DNA from: Phycisphaerae bacterium
GTDB taxonomy: Bacteria > Planctomycetota > Phycisphaerae > Phycisphaerales > SM1A02
Assembly: GCA_016795065.1 (NCBI GenBank)
Contig: JAEUIU010000036.1
Location: 1 to 33,922 of the forward strand
Length of the DNA: 33,922 bases
Reading direction: 5' to 3'
Shown piece by piece: positions 16,213-24,745 of this stretch. The notes under the pieces are model-generated. The model ran no database searches. It saw only the letters and a list, made by a program, of their open reading frames with translations, and was not told the DNA's origin. How positions within the stretch are numbered: position 1 is the first letter of the stretch; each line of letters starts with the position of its first letter. A program made the translations under genes and the position numbers.

Positions 16213-16652
16213 AGCCGCTCGGCCGGCGCGTTCCCCTTGGTCACGACGAGTCGCACGCTGGCGTGGCCTGCGATGTGCAGTCGTTCGAGTGTGCGAAGGA
16301 GTCCCGCCCGAGCGAGCCCGCGACGCTTCCACGCCGGTGCGGTCATCGAGAACGCGATCAGCGGCATGTCCTCAAAGAAAGTGACGAGTGTGGCCGAGAC
16401 GGGATGGCCATCGCGCTCGATGACCTCCGAGAGCTCGGGGCAAAAGGCGCCGTATGCCCCATCCATCAGCCGGCTCACTTCCGCACGGGCGTCGTCGGCG
16501 GTCTCGCCCGAATCGTCGGTCGTGCCGCGATAGGCCGCGAGCATCAGGTCGGCAAGCTGTGGGATATCGGTACGCCGAGGCGAACGGGCCGTCGGGTCGG
16601 GAGTCGCTGCGGTGGCAGCCGCGGCGCATGAGGCGATCATCCGGGTTCGCAT
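16182..16652 (-). CDS. GNAT-family N-acetyltransferase
   Basis: Taking ATG 16652 gives 156 residues (ATG 16640 also fits). The first 25 residues are Ala/Pro/Thr-rich and may not be structured. Residues 27-45 (RRTDIPQLADLMLAAYRG) form the usual first helix, WKRRGLARAGLL (108-119) is motif A with the R-x-x-G-x-A pyrophosphate-binding loop, and the ending VTKGNAPAERLYESLGFVPC is the classic motif B with N and Y placed for acetyl-CoA binding. It acetylates an amine of unknown identity. It follows the methyltransferase gene by 28 bp on the same strand, so the two are probably co-transcribed. Its 3' end overlaps that of the ATP-grasp gene by 31 bp. Confidence 0.82.
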   Translation of the reverse strand: MRTRMIASCAAAATAATPDPTARSPRRTDIPQLADLMLAAYRGTTDDSGETADDARAEVSRLMDGAYGAFCPELSEVIERDGHPVSATLVTFFEDMPLIAFSMTAPAWKRRGLARAGLLRTLERLHIAGHASVRLVVTKGNAPAERLYESLGFVPC

Positions 16653-16680
16653 CCCCCACACGATACCTGTGTGAGGCGGG

Positions 16681-17529
16681 CTACACCGCCCGAGCCACGA
16701 TCTCCAACACCGTCGGCGCGACGAAGAACGCTCCCGGGTCCTTCTCGGCCGCTGCCAGCTCCGCCAACAGCGAGTCGTGCCACGCCTGGTCGACGTATCC
16801 CAGCGCGACGAGCCGCGGAGCGTAGGTGCGGGCGAATCCGGCCGGCCAGTTCCATAACGATTCGCCCGGTCGGCCAACGCGGGCGATGGGGCGAAGTGAA
16901 AGGATCTCGAAGCCGCGTTGGGTGAGAAGCGACGGTAGGCGTCGGGCCACATGGGCGTCGCCGCCGTCGCGGGCAAAGCTGGCGATCGCGTGGCTCACAA
17001 ATTCCGCCACGCGCGGCCCCGAGGGATGCAGCGAGTATGTGCCGTAGTTGACGTACTCGTGAAAGGCGACGCGCCCTCCCTTCACCAGGGCGCTTCGTGC
17101 CGCGTCGATGATGCGAGCCGGTTCGCGCACGAACATCGCCAACCATCGGCACCAGACCACGTCAAACGATTCGTTCATGTCCACGGGCAGTTCGCCGGAC
17201 ATGAGATCCAGCTCCCTGATCGCGACGTCGTTGCGCCCGGCCGCAGCGCAGCGCTCCCGAGCCTGTGCCGCGAAGACCGGTGAGATCTCGATGCCTGCCA
17301 CGTGTCCCTTCGGCCCGACGACGGTGAGAAGCGACTCGGTTGCGAGGCCCGGGCCGCAGCCCAAATCAAGGACGCGGCTGCCCGGTGCGACGCCCGCAAG
17401 CGCCCAGGCACGTGAGGCCTCGTCCAGCCAGAGTTCGTGCTGTCGGACCAGGCGATCCCGCTCGGCGTTGTGGGTGCCCAGCACGTACTCGGTGGTGGCC
17501 GTCGCGTTTGGCGAAGCTGGCGTTGGCAT
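16681..17529 (-). CDS. Class I SAM-dependent methyltransferase
   Basis: From ATG 17529 the protein has 282 residues; the open frame further upstream runs into the divergent hydrolase gene and is ignored. SAM-binding motif I is VLDLGCGPG (53-61), the acidic loop residue is E81 in GHVAGIEIS, and motif III-like DVVWCRWLAMFV lies near 120-131. An extended C-terminal part (WNWPAGFARTYAPRL) may form the substrate cap. It resembles UbiE/arsM-like small-molecule methyltransferases in the generic family PF13847/PF08241. The substrate is unknown. It is probably the first gene of a two-gene transcript with the GNAT gene and is divergent from a secreted hydrolase gene 82 bp away. Confidence 0.85.
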   Translation of the reverse strand: MPTPASPNATATTEYVLGTHNAERDRLVRQHELWLDEASRAWALAGVAPGSRVLDLGCGPGLATESLLTVVGPKGHVAGIEISPVFAAQARERCAAAGRNDVAIRELDLMSGELPVDMNESFDVVWCRWLAMFVREPARIIDAARSALVKGGRVAFHEYVNYGTYSLHPSGPRVAEFVSHAIASFARDGGDAHVARRLPSLLTQRGFEILSLRPIARVGRPGESLWNWPAGFARTYAPRLVALGYVDQAWHDSLLAELAAAEKDPGAFFVAPTVLEIVARAV

Positions 17530-17611
17530 GCGGCCCAATGGTACGAGGGGGATTCGCTCGACGCTGCGCTGCTCGCAAATGCAGAACGCCCGACTTCGTA
17601 GACTGGCACCC

Positions 17612-18499
17612 ATGAGGCACTCTTGGTCTTTCGCCATGTCGCTTGCCGCACTCCTCACGCTCGCCCTCCCGGTCGCCGGCGGTGGTGACGGTCCTGCGGC
17701 CAAAGCCGCGACCGGCACTGCCATCGCTTCCGGCGAGACGGTTCTCAAGCAACCGGACGGACAAATCGAGGCGACCTATCGATATCGCCTCGTCGAGCCT
17801 CCTGCGGCTGCGATCGAAGGCGAGAAGCGGGTGCCGCTGATCGTCTTCCTGCACGGCGCCGGCGAGCGCGGCAACGACAACGAATCCCAGCTCAAGCACT
17901 TCGTCCGCGATGCCGCGTCGCCGGAGTTCCAGTCCGCCCATCCCTGTTTCGTCCTGGCGATGCAATGTCCGGCAGGCGAGACTTGGGCGTCGCTTAGATT
18001 GGATAACGAGAAGAAGCGCATCGTTGCGCCGACCTTCGCTTCCGAGCCGACACGAGCGATGCGGGCCCTGATGCAGGCGATGGGCGAGATCATCGCCGGG
18101 CGGAAGGTCGATCCCGATTGCATCTACCTCTCCGGGCTCTCGATGGGCGGATTCGGCTCCTTCGATCTCGCGGCGCGACGCCCCAAGCAGTTCGCGGCGG
18201 TGATTCCAGTCTGCGGCGGCGGCGATCCGGCTACTGCGCCGTTGCTTGTCGACGTGCCGATCTACATCGTCCACGGTGACGACGATCCGATCGTGCCGGT
18301 CGAACTTTCGCGAACCATGCGTGACGCGATCACGAAGGCCATTGCGGCGAAGGCGGAAACGACGAAGCCCATCAAGAACCCAGCCGTTATGTACCGCGAG
18401 TACACCAAGGTCGGTCACGACTCGTGGACGCCGGCCTATCGCTTCGGGCCGGACGGCGTTCTCGACTGGCTCTTCCTGCAGCGGCGAACGAGTCGTTAG
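17612..18499 (+). CDS. Secreted alpha/beta hydrolase, PHB depolymerase/phospholipase-carboxylesterase type
   Basis: The 295-residue protein has a signal peptide (about 1-22). The oxyanion-hole motif HGAGERGND (81-89), nucleophile elbow GLSMGGFGS (175-183, Ser177), acid in HGDDDPIVP (221-229) and catalytic histidine in VGHDSW (His269) are all in order, as in the 'prolyl oligopeptidase/dienelactone hydrolase-like' secreted esterases of planctomycetes. It probably cleaves ester bonds, perhaps of acetylated or feruloylated polysaccharide, but the substrate is inference. ATG 17612 is chosen because it gives a complete signal peptide; ATG 17636 is the alternative. Confidence 0.87.
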   Translation: MRHSWSFAMSLAALLTLALPVAGGGDGPAAKAATGTAIASGETVLKQPDGQIEATYRYRLVEPPAAAIEGEKRVPLIVFLHGAGERGNDNESQLKHFVRDAASPEFQSAHPCFVLAMQCPAGETWASLRLDNEKKRIVAPTFASEPTRAMRALMQAMGEIIAGRKVDPDCIYLSGLSMGGFGSFDLAARRPKQFAAVIPVCGGGDPATAPLLVDVPIYIVHGDDDPIVPVELSRTMRDAITKAIAAKAETTKPIKNPAVMYREYTKVGHDSWTPAYRFGPDGVLDWLFLQRRTSR

Positions 18500-18659
18500 C
18501 CTCATCACGGCTTAGCGCAGCTCCCGAGTCCCCCTGAACCGTTCGTTGACCGGAGTGTGATTGGATGATGCGGCAAACGGGCGATGTCGCCCGGGCTGCG
18601 TCCATCCCGTCAATCAGTTCGCCCTCTCAAACAAAGAGAAGGGGCGTCCGGAGAAACCG

Positions 18660-20300
18660 ATGCTATCCCATGCGCGAATCCTGACCGGTCTGACCTTCTT
18701 CCTGACCTCCACCGCCCTCGGCCAGGTGGCCTTTGACGGCGCCTACCACCAGAGTTTCGACGAGCTGGGCCAGAGCGGAACCGTGACGCTAACTGGGACA
18801 GGACCGCACGCCATCAACGGCGTTCTCGGTGCTACCGGCATGGAGGGCTGGTTCGGCGGCAACTTCGGCGGAAGCAGCACCAACACCGAGTTCAAGGCCC
18901 ACGACGGCAGTCTCGCGAGCAGTGCCGGCCGCGGCATCATCTCCTTCGGCACGACGGCTTCCGCGGAGCGTGCGCTCGGAGCGCTCTCGACCAGCAACCA
19001 GATCCCGTCGTTCGGCGTGGTGCTCACCAATGACACGTCGCGCACGCTGGTGGCGCTGGACGTCTCGTACGTCGGCGAGCAGTGGCGGGCCGGCGACGCA
19101 AACATGCTTGATGTGCTTTCGTTCAAGTACGGATACGGAGCGTCAATCGTCGACGCAGGCACGTCGCTTCCTGCCCTGAACTTCCTCTCGCCGGTGCTCT
19201 CCGGCGGCAACATCGCCCTCAACGGCAACAGCGCCGCGAACCAAACGGTGATCGAAGGCACCATCACCGGACTCGACCTGGCGCCGGGTGAGTCGATCGT
19301 CCTGCGCTGGGACGCGACCGACCTGAGCGGGCAGGACAACGGTCTCGCAATCGATGACCTCAGCATCGTCGGTCAGCCGAAGCCGATTGCCTCGCTCAAC
19401 CTCGCCAACTACGAACTCTGCGCGACGCACGCGCTGCCGAGCGTCGCCGCGGCCGAGGCGTCGGCCGTGACCTACGACTGGGACACGGACACGCTCTTCG
19501 TCCTGGGCGATGAAGGCGATGCACTCGTCGAGGTCAGCCTCACCGGCGAACTGCTCGGAGAGATGACGCTGACTGGCTTCGACGACACCGAAGGCCTGAC
19601 CTACGTCGGTGAGGGCAAGTTCGTGATCGTCGAGGAGCGGCTTCAGGACGTCTACCTGATCGAGTACATCGCGGGCGGAAGCGCCGATCGAAGCTCGCTG
19701 CCGAGCGTCTCGTTAGGTGACACCGTCGGCAACATCGGCCTTGAGGGCATCAGCTTTGACCCGGTCGGCGGCACCTACGTCACCGTGAAGGAGAAGTCCC
19801 CGCAAGGCGTCTTCCAGGCCAACCTCGACTGGCCGGTGCCGGCCGGCTCCATGAGCAGCCTCTTCTCGCCGCGACTCGGCGTTCTCGACCTCTCTGATGT
19901 GGCGGTGCTCACGACGGTCCCGTCGCTCGTCGGCACGTCAGACGAACACAACCTCCTCCTTTATAGCCAGGAGTCGGCGATCCTCCTTGAAGTGACTCCT
20001 TCCGGCACCGTGCTCAGTTCGTACAGCTTCTCCGGCATCGCGACAGATGCCGAAGGCGTCACCATTGGGCCGGACGGCACGATCTATGTGGTGGGCGAGA
20101 CGCCCGCCCTCTACGTTCTCTGCCCACTTGAAGTGGCGTGCCCCGCGGACCTCACCGGCGACGGCAGCGTCGGAGCCGACGATCTCGCAACCCTGCTTGG
20201 AGCGTGGGGAACCGCCGGAGCAAGCGACCTCGACGGGTCCGGTTCGGTGACCTCGGCCGATCTGGCCATCCTGCTCGGGGCGTGGGGCCCCTGCTCCTGA
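18660..20300 (+). CDS. Secreted SdiA-regulated-like propeller protein with dockerin-type C-terminus
   Basis: The start is ATG 18660 after CCGGAGAAA. The 546-residue product has a signal peptide (about 1-21, ending TALGQ). Residues ~23-240 form a beta-rich domain that looks like a lectin or lamin-tail-like extracellular module. Residues ~255-490 resemble the SdiA-regulated domain (PF06977), a beta-propeller with phrases such as SAVTYDWDTDTLFVLGDEG and TEGLTYVGEGKFVIVEE. The last 55 residues carry two calcium-loop repeats ending LLGAWG, the dockerin-like planctomycete tail. No enzyme activity can be inferred. A hairpin 30 nt after the stop separates it from the DUF4265 gene. Confidence 0.82.
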   Translation: MLSHARILTGLTFFLTSTALGQVAFDGAYHQSFDELGQSGTVTLTGTGPHAINGVLGATGMEGWFGGNFGGSSTNTEFKAHDGSLASSAGRGIISFGTTASAERALGALSTSNQIPSFGVVLTNDTSRTLVALDVSYVGEQWRAGDANMLDVLSFKYGYGASIVDAGTSLPALNFLSPVLSGGNIALNGNSAANQTVIEGTITGLDLAPGESIVLRWDATDLSGQDNGLAIDDLSIVGQPKPIASLNLANYELCATHALPSVAAAEASAVTYDWDTDTLFVLGDEGDALVEVSLTGELLGEMTLTGFDDTEGLTYVGEGKFVIVEERLQDVYLIEYIAGGSADRSSLPSVSLGDTVGNIGLEGISFDPVGGTYVTVKEKSPQGVFQANLDWPVPAGSMSSLFSPRLGVLDLSDVAVLTTVPSLVGTSDEHNLLLYSQESAILLEVTPSGTVLSSYSFSGIATDAEGVTIGPDGTIYVVGETPALYVLCPLEVACPADLTGDGSVGADDLATLLGAWGTAGASDLDGSGSVTSADLAILLGAWGPCS

Positions 20301-20329
20301 GTTCCTGAACGTCACAGGCTGCGCGCATC

Positions 20330-20369
20330 ACAGCGACCCCGTTGGCGACCACCGCCGCGGGGTCGCTGT
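20330..20369 (+). terminator. Hairpin downstream of dockerin gene, candidate terminator
   Basis: ACAGCGACCCCG (20330-20341) and CGGGGTCGCTGT (20358-20369) pair perfectly over 12 bp with a 16-nt loop. It lies 29 nt after the dockerin gene stop and 24 nt before the next start. No T tract follows on either strand, so it may be Rho-assisted or may shape the leader of the DUF4265 mRNA. Confidence 0.5.
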
Positions 20370-20393
20370 CCGCGCCTGATACTCTCTTCGCCC

Positions 20394-20879
20394 ATGAGCA
20401 CCCCACAAGAGGACTCGGAACTCGTCCGCGTGATCGTCGGCTTCGAGTTCCATTGGGCCGAGATCGATGCCGAGACGTTTTGGGCCAAGCCGCTGGGCGA
20501 CGATCGCTACGAACTCCGAAACGTGCCGTTCTTCGCCTACGGCCTCAACTTCGGCGATGTGGTGGTGGCGACGAAAGAGGAGGACGAGGAGTTCCCGCTC
20601 ATTGATCATGTCGAGCGATCGGGGGGCCATACGACGTTCCGCATCCAGCCCAACGAGGAAGCCGACCCGCTGGCGCTGACCGAGGCCCTCGAATCGCTGG
20701 CAGCACTGGGCGTTGGAGTCGAGCGTGCGAATGCCGGGCTGGTGGCGATCGACTGTCCGCCCGAGGTCGATGACGACGTGATCTTCGACCGGCTCGAAGA
20801 TTTGGCTGCGGATGGGCTGCTTGAGTTCGAGACGTGCGAACAGCAGCGAGACGACGGATTTGGTCCGCTGCCGGAGTGA
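20394..20879 (+). CDS. DUF4265 family protein
   Basis: The 161-residue acidic cytoplasmic protein matches the DUF4265 pattern: 'AEIDAETFWAKPLGDDRYEL' followed by the highly conserved RNVPFFAYGLNFGDVVVA and a C-terminal ferredoxin-like half (HTTFRIQPNEE...LTEALESLAALG). The family has no known function; it is a small two-domain protein sometimes found near secretion or immunity genes. Here it stands alone, between a dockerin gene and a convergent secreted protein gene 25 bp away. I see no operon partner. Confidence 0.82.
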   Translation: MSTPQEDSELVRVIVGFEFHWAEIDAETFWAKPLGDDRYELRNVPFFAYGLNFGDVVVATKEEDEEFPLIDHVERSGGHTTFRIQPNEEADPLALTEALESLAALGVGVERANAGLVAIDCPPEVDDDVIFDRLEDLAADGLLEFETCEQQRDDGFGPLPE

Positions 20880-20904
20880 CGCTGCCCAGTCCTCGCTTGC
20901 TCCG

Positions 20905-23115
20905 TCAACTCCCGCCCGCGACAGCCGGCGGTTCGCGGCCAGCGATCGAACAGAGGGCCGCCACCGAAGGATCAAGCGACGCCTTTCCCTTCAAGGTGAG
21001 TTGCTCCTTGCCACTGAACGCATCGAGGACGGCGCTCGCCCATGCGGCCTTCGCCTCTTTCCCCTTGACGGTCTGGCCCCAGGCCTTGATGCGATCAGCG
21101 AATTGCTGCGACGCCTTCTTGTTCTTGGTTCGGGTCGGGGAAGCGAGATAGCGTTCCACCTCGGCCCGGCAGCGGGCGGTGAAGCCAGACTCGCCGTCGA
21201 TCTCGCGCCAGCATCGGGCGAGAAGCTTCGGAAGGTCGCACTGCTGTCGCTCAAGCTCCGAGAGGAGCGACACCGATGCCTCCCGCGTCGCGGGCGCGGG
21301 CAGGGCGGCGATGCGGGCGTGAACGAGATCGCGCACGGTCGTTCGATAGAGTTCGTGCGCCTTGGCGTCGGTTGCGTCGGCAACGCGGGTGTTGAACGTA
21401 TCGAGAACCCTCACCAGCGTGGGTGCGTCGGCCGCACTGGCGATCGCGGCCTCAACCAGCGGAAGGGCGAAGGGATTGCGGGCCAATCCGGTGTCGACGA
21501 GATCGATGCAATCGCGCTGCCGATCCTCGGGCGAAAGCGCGTCCCAGGCCCTGCGCATCACCAGCGTCTCGACAAGCGACGCAAGGCCAGCATTCACGCC
21601 CCAGGCCATGGCCTGATGGAAGACCATCGGTCGACGTCCGCCGACATCGTCGTAGTTCCAGCCGGCATGGACGGTGGTGACTTCGTCGCCGCCCGTCGCG
21701 TATTGGCCGCCGACGCATCGAAAGGCACCGCTCGTCGGGTCACGCTCCATGAGGACGAGCGCACAGTGACCCGGTTGGCCCGCGGTCGACGAAGGCACGC
21801 CGCAGATGCGATAGGTCCGGGCACCGATGTTGCCCATCGTGCCGCAGACGCCGCCGTCCTTCCACATCATTTGGATCGAGCCATAGCTATATGCAAACGG
21901 ACTCACGCGGCGGGCTGATTGCATATCGAACTGCTGGGCGATGCCGCCGATGTACTCGCCGTAGGTCTTCATCTCGCCGTTGTCGCGAAACGACGTCCAG
22001 ATCGCCTCACGCTCCCGCAGCGGTTGGTCATCGGCGACCAGCATGAGGAGAACCGGCCACGGTGCGTTCAGCGGAAAGAGCGGCCATTTCCTGGCGGCGC
22101 GCTCCTCGTCGGTGAAGGGATGCCGATCGTTGCGGATGAACCACGCCATCGACTCCGACGGCGTCGGCGCGGCGTCGCGATCGGCGGGCATGCGACCCTT
22201 GGCGCGATAGGCGGCGTGGAAGAGCTCATGCGCCGCGGCGATGCGCTTCCGCGGGGCCTCGTCCCCGACGGCCTCGGTCGACTTCCAATGGACGACGCGA
22301 TCGCCGCAGTCGAGCTGGATGTCGGCGTGGCCGTGGGCCTTCATGTACTCGTTGAATTCGGTCTGGAGTGCGGCCGAGGCGATGACGTCGGCGCCGACGA
22401 GGCCACGCCGGACCTTCTTGACGACGTCCACCGGCTTCCCGCGCGGCTTGGCCACGCCATTGTCGTCGTACTCGAGCGGAGGGAGTTCCTTCGTCTGCAC
22501 CTCGACCTCGATTTCCTCGTGGTCCTCAAGGAAGTTGATGATGTGGTCATCGCGATCGAGCGTGCGTGACGCGTCCTTCGTGTCCACCGGCACACGCGGG
22601 TCGCCCGGGATCACCAGCCTGAGCGGTGCCCGCGGCGAGACATCCGGCAACTCGCCCGAAGGGGCGGCGGCATCGCCGTCGTTCCAGCCCGAGGCCTTCT
22701 TCTTCGGCGCCTGATAGGAACCGTTGATCGCGAATGCCAGGGCAAGCTGGGTGTAGTCGCGGCGGACGACATCCGCGCCGAGGTCGATCTCAAGCGAGCG
22801 AAGCTGAAGGAGGACCGGAAGGGGGTCGCGACGGCAACCGTAGACGCTCATGCGAAGGAGGGAGTCGCCGTCGATCCATGCAAGGAAGTCAGACGGAAGC
22901 GAGATGCCCTTGGCGGTGCACGCATCCAATGTCCGCTGCCGAACGGCGGCGACGTGGGACTCGATCCGCTGCGTCCAAGCGATCCGCTCCGGACGGACAA
23001 TCGCTGCGGAGGTCGCGTCATCGACACGGAGGATCGACACGGGCAGCGCCGCAGCCGTTGCCGACAGGAGACCGATGCAGGATGCGAGCGATACAAGCGT
23101 GCGGCGTGGAGTCAT
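20905..23115 (-). CDS. Large secreted protein with transglutaminase-like Cys-His core and an HExxH motif
   Basis: The 736-residue protein begins with a Sec signal (about 1-24). A central stretch GGVCGTMGNIGARTYRICGV (421-440, Cys424), followed by GQPGHCALV (His450), matches the GGxC...GIP...GH pattern of the transglutaminase/papain-like fold, where Cys and His are catalytic and an Asp (possibly D489) completes the triad. Residues 294-300 read AAHELFH, an HExxH zinc-protease-like motif; whether it is functional is unclear. Residues ~515-735 are helical. Such cores act as cysteine peptidases, amidases or cross-linkers on cell-wall or matrix material. I do not know a named family for this architecture. 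The gene is monocistronic and convergent with the DUF4265 gene. Confidence 0.75.
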   Translation of the reverse strand: MTPRRTLVSLASCIGLLSATAAALPVSILRVDDATSAAIVRPERIAWTQRIESHVAAVRQRTLDACTAKGISLPSDFLAWIDGDSLLRMSVYGCRRDPLPVLLQLRSLEIDLGADVVRRDYTQLALAFAINGSYQAPKKKASGWNDGDAAAPSGELPDVSPRAPLRLVIPGDPRVPVDTKDASRTLDRDDHIINFLEDHEEIEVEVQTKELPPLEYDDNGVAKPRGKPVDVVKKVRRGLVGADVIASAALQTEFNEYMKAHGHADIQLDCGDRVVHWKSTEAVGDEAPRKRIAAAHELFHAAYRAKGRMPADRDAAPTPSESMAWFIRNDRHPFTDEERAARKWPLFPLNAPWPVLLMLVADDQPLREREAIWTSFRDNGEMKTYGEYIGGIAQQFDMQSARRVSPFAYSYGSIQMMWKDGGVCGTMGNIGARTYRICGVPSSTAGQPGHCALVLMERDPTSGAFRCVGGQYATGGDEVTTVHAGWNYDDVGGRRPMVFHQAMAWGVNAGLASLVETLVMRRAWDALSPEDRQRDCIDLVDTGLARNPFALPLVEAAIASAADAPTLVRVLDTFNTRVADATDAKAHELYRTTVRDLVHARIAALPAPATREASVSLLSELERQQCDLPKLLARCWREIDGESGFTARCRAEVERYLASPTRTKNKKASQQFADRIKAWGQTVKGKEAKAAWASAVLDAFSGKEQLTLKGKASLDPSVAALCSIAGREPPAVAGGS

Positions 23116-23569
23116 TGGGGTGGGGATTCAGGAATGTGTCAGCGAGCACCACAGCGCGCGGCTGCAGCCTCGTTCACGCTACCTGTTTCCGAGGCGCCGC
23201 GACTCGGGAAGTTGCCGACCGGTTCACTCCTCGCGGAGTCGCGGGCTGAGCTCTTGTGCGAGAGTCGTCGGAGGGGTTCTCACGGAGACACGGAGACACG
23301 GAGGAGATGCGGGGCGGAGGGTGGTTGAGTTGCGGGGCGTGGCGTTGATGTAGGTGTCAGCAGTTCTGCGGGCTGATCCGGGATGACGCGGCCACGCTAC
23401 CGAATCCAATGCCACAAGAAGCCTGATTGGATCACTTCGCCACTCACTTCGAACTTCTCCCCTTGCTCTCCTCCGTGCCTCTGCGTCTCCGTGAGAGACC
23501 TCTGAAACGACGTGCAACGAATCACGATCCGTCGCGGAGTCCGGTATCGCACTCCGTGAAGATCGAACC
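23116..23569 (-). other. Intergenic region holding an inverted-repeat element
   Basis: There are 454 bases without a convincing gene. The content is the inverted repeat described separately and flanking unique sequence. The open frames here give low-complexity Arg/Ser-rich products and are not believable. It marks the switch from ordinary chromosomal genes to the accessory block. Confidence 0.6.
23278..23496. repeat. Imperfect 30-bp inverted repeat flanking 159 bp
   Basis: The left arm (23278-23307) is built from three tandem 8-mers of CACGGAGA type. Its reverse complement matches the right arm (23467-23496) at 27 of 30 positions; the three differences are all C/T changes. Shared core: TCTCCTCCGTG and GTCTCCGTGAGA. 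The 159 bp between the arms encode nothing recognisable. The layout fits a non-autonomous or REP-like dispersed element, but there are no visible target-site duplications. Confidence 0.65.
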
Positions 23570-24637
23570 TCAGGCCCGATTCCGAAACACCAATCGCTCG
23601 CGGCCCGTGCGCTCGCAGACCAGGAAGAAGTCGCATCCGGATTTGCGGATGCGTCCACGTTGAGGCGTTCCGTTGACGTCGGACTCGACACGAGTATCAA
23701 TGAGCGCGTCGATACGGCAGTTTCCGCCGCAAGCACCGCACTTGAAGTAGTAGCCGTAACGTCCGTGGAGGATCGAGAGATCGCCTGACGAGCACGTGGG
23801 ACACGCGAGCGTTGCAAACGCCGTCGCCGAGGCCGCCGGCGCTTCGGCGGCTGTGGGCGCCGGCGGAGGAGCGGGGCGAACGGGAATCGCTGGTTGTGCC
23901 GAGGGCGCGGGATGCGCGGCCACTCCACGAGGCTGGACCTGCGGCGTCGGCGTCGCCTCGACGCGCGGTGAGTGGCGGGTCAGGAGGAACCGACAGACGC
24001 GATCAAGTTCGCCATCGGTGAATCGATAGTCGCCGTCGTCGGAGTTGGCGCTCGAGAGCAGCACCAGCGGATTCAACAAGTTGCTCCCCCGCACATGGGC
24101 GGCAAGGCGCTTGTCGATCTCGGCCGTGATCGCATCCGCCTTCATCACCTGCGGCGCATGCTCGGCGCCGCGAATGATTCCGCCATCCGAGATCGCGACG
24201 CGGATCTCCATCGGACAACCCCCAAAGCCGCCCTGGAACATGCCCAAGATCTTCCGCTCGCGAAGGTCCGCCGCGTGCGCTTGCAACAGTCGACGAAGAT
24301 GGTCCGCCTGTCGGCTGGCCTGAAGAACAGGCGAGGGCATGCCCTGCGATCGTCCATCCCTCGTCACGCGAACAAACTGCTTCCGGGCATCGATCCGAAT
24401 CTCCCCGGAGACGCTCTTGGACTCAATCAACACCATCCCATGGCGGTGAATCACAAGGTGGTCGATCTGGGCGACCTCTTCGTCAAGCAACAGCCGCAGA
24501 TCGTTGATGACAAACACATCCGGCCGATGGTCGCCGAATGCGCGCCGAAGGTAGAAGGCCATGTCCCGCTCAGCCTGTGCGCCGGCGGCGGTGCGGGGGG
24601 AGTGAGAGGCGATCGGATCAGGGGGTTTGAGGAACAT
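23570..24637 (-). CDS. NERD-domain nuclease-like protein with C-terminal topoisomerase-type zinc ribbon
   Basis: The 355-residue protein starts with a NERD domain (residues ~15-125): GAQAERDMAFYLRRAF, then QIDHLVIHRHGMVLIESKS, which supplies the D59 and E72-x-K74 residues of the PD-(D/E)xK nuclease core. Residues ~225-275 are a Pro/Ala-rich linker. Residues 279-303 form a zinc ribbon (CPTC...CGAC) of the topoisomerase IA C4 type followed by a basic tail. NERD proteins are presumed DNA-processing nucleases and are frequent in defence islands. The gene lies 108 bp downstream of the KAP NTPase gene on the same strand, with a double hairpin between, so co-transcription is possible but not certain. 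Confidence 0.87.
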   Translation of the reverse strand: MFLKPPDPIASHSPRTAAGAQAERDMAFYLRRAFGDHRPDVFVINDLRLLLDEEVAQIDHLVIHRHGMVLIESKSVSGEIRIDARKQFVRVTRDGRSQGMPSPVLQASRQADHLRRLLQAHAADLRERKILGMFQGGFGGCPMEIRVAISDGGIIRGAEHAPQVMKADAITAEIDKRLAAHVRGSNLLNPLVLLSSANSDDGDYRFTDGELDRVCRFLLTRHSPRVEATPTPQVQPRGVAAHPAPSAQPAIPVRPAPPPAPTAAEAPAASATAFATLACPTCSSGDLSILHGRYGYYFKCGACGGNCRIDALIDTRVESDVNGTPQRGRIRKSGCDFFLVCERTGRERLVFRNRA

Positions 24638-24672
24638 GAAGAGCTCCGTCAGCCGTCTTCCGCCTTACCGCT

Positions 24673-24712
24673 CTCTCCCGCCGAACGGCGGGGGAGATGT
24701 CGCCCAAGGCGA
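24673..24712. repeat. Double-hairpin element between KAP and NERD genes
   Basis: Two adjacent hairpins occur. One pairs 24673-24683 with 24686-24696 (11 bp, one wobble, around GAAC); the other pairs TCGCC (24700-24704) with GGCGA (24708-24712). No T tract follows. The arrangement resembles REP-type dispersed palindromes or a processing site in the mRNA; it may also slow or stop transcription after the KAP gene. Confidence 0.5.
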
Positions 24713-24745
24713 TAGAGGGGGCTGCCCGGTTTGTTAGCAGCAGAG

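Noticed and set aside
23278..23307. CRISPR-like tandem repeats
   Set aside because: Three 8-bp units in direct contact without spacers; not an array.
23224..23928. Minus-strand frame of 234 codons over the inverted repeat and NERD 3' end
   Set aside because: Low-complexity Arg/Ser/Pro product that crosses a repeat and shadows the NERD frame.
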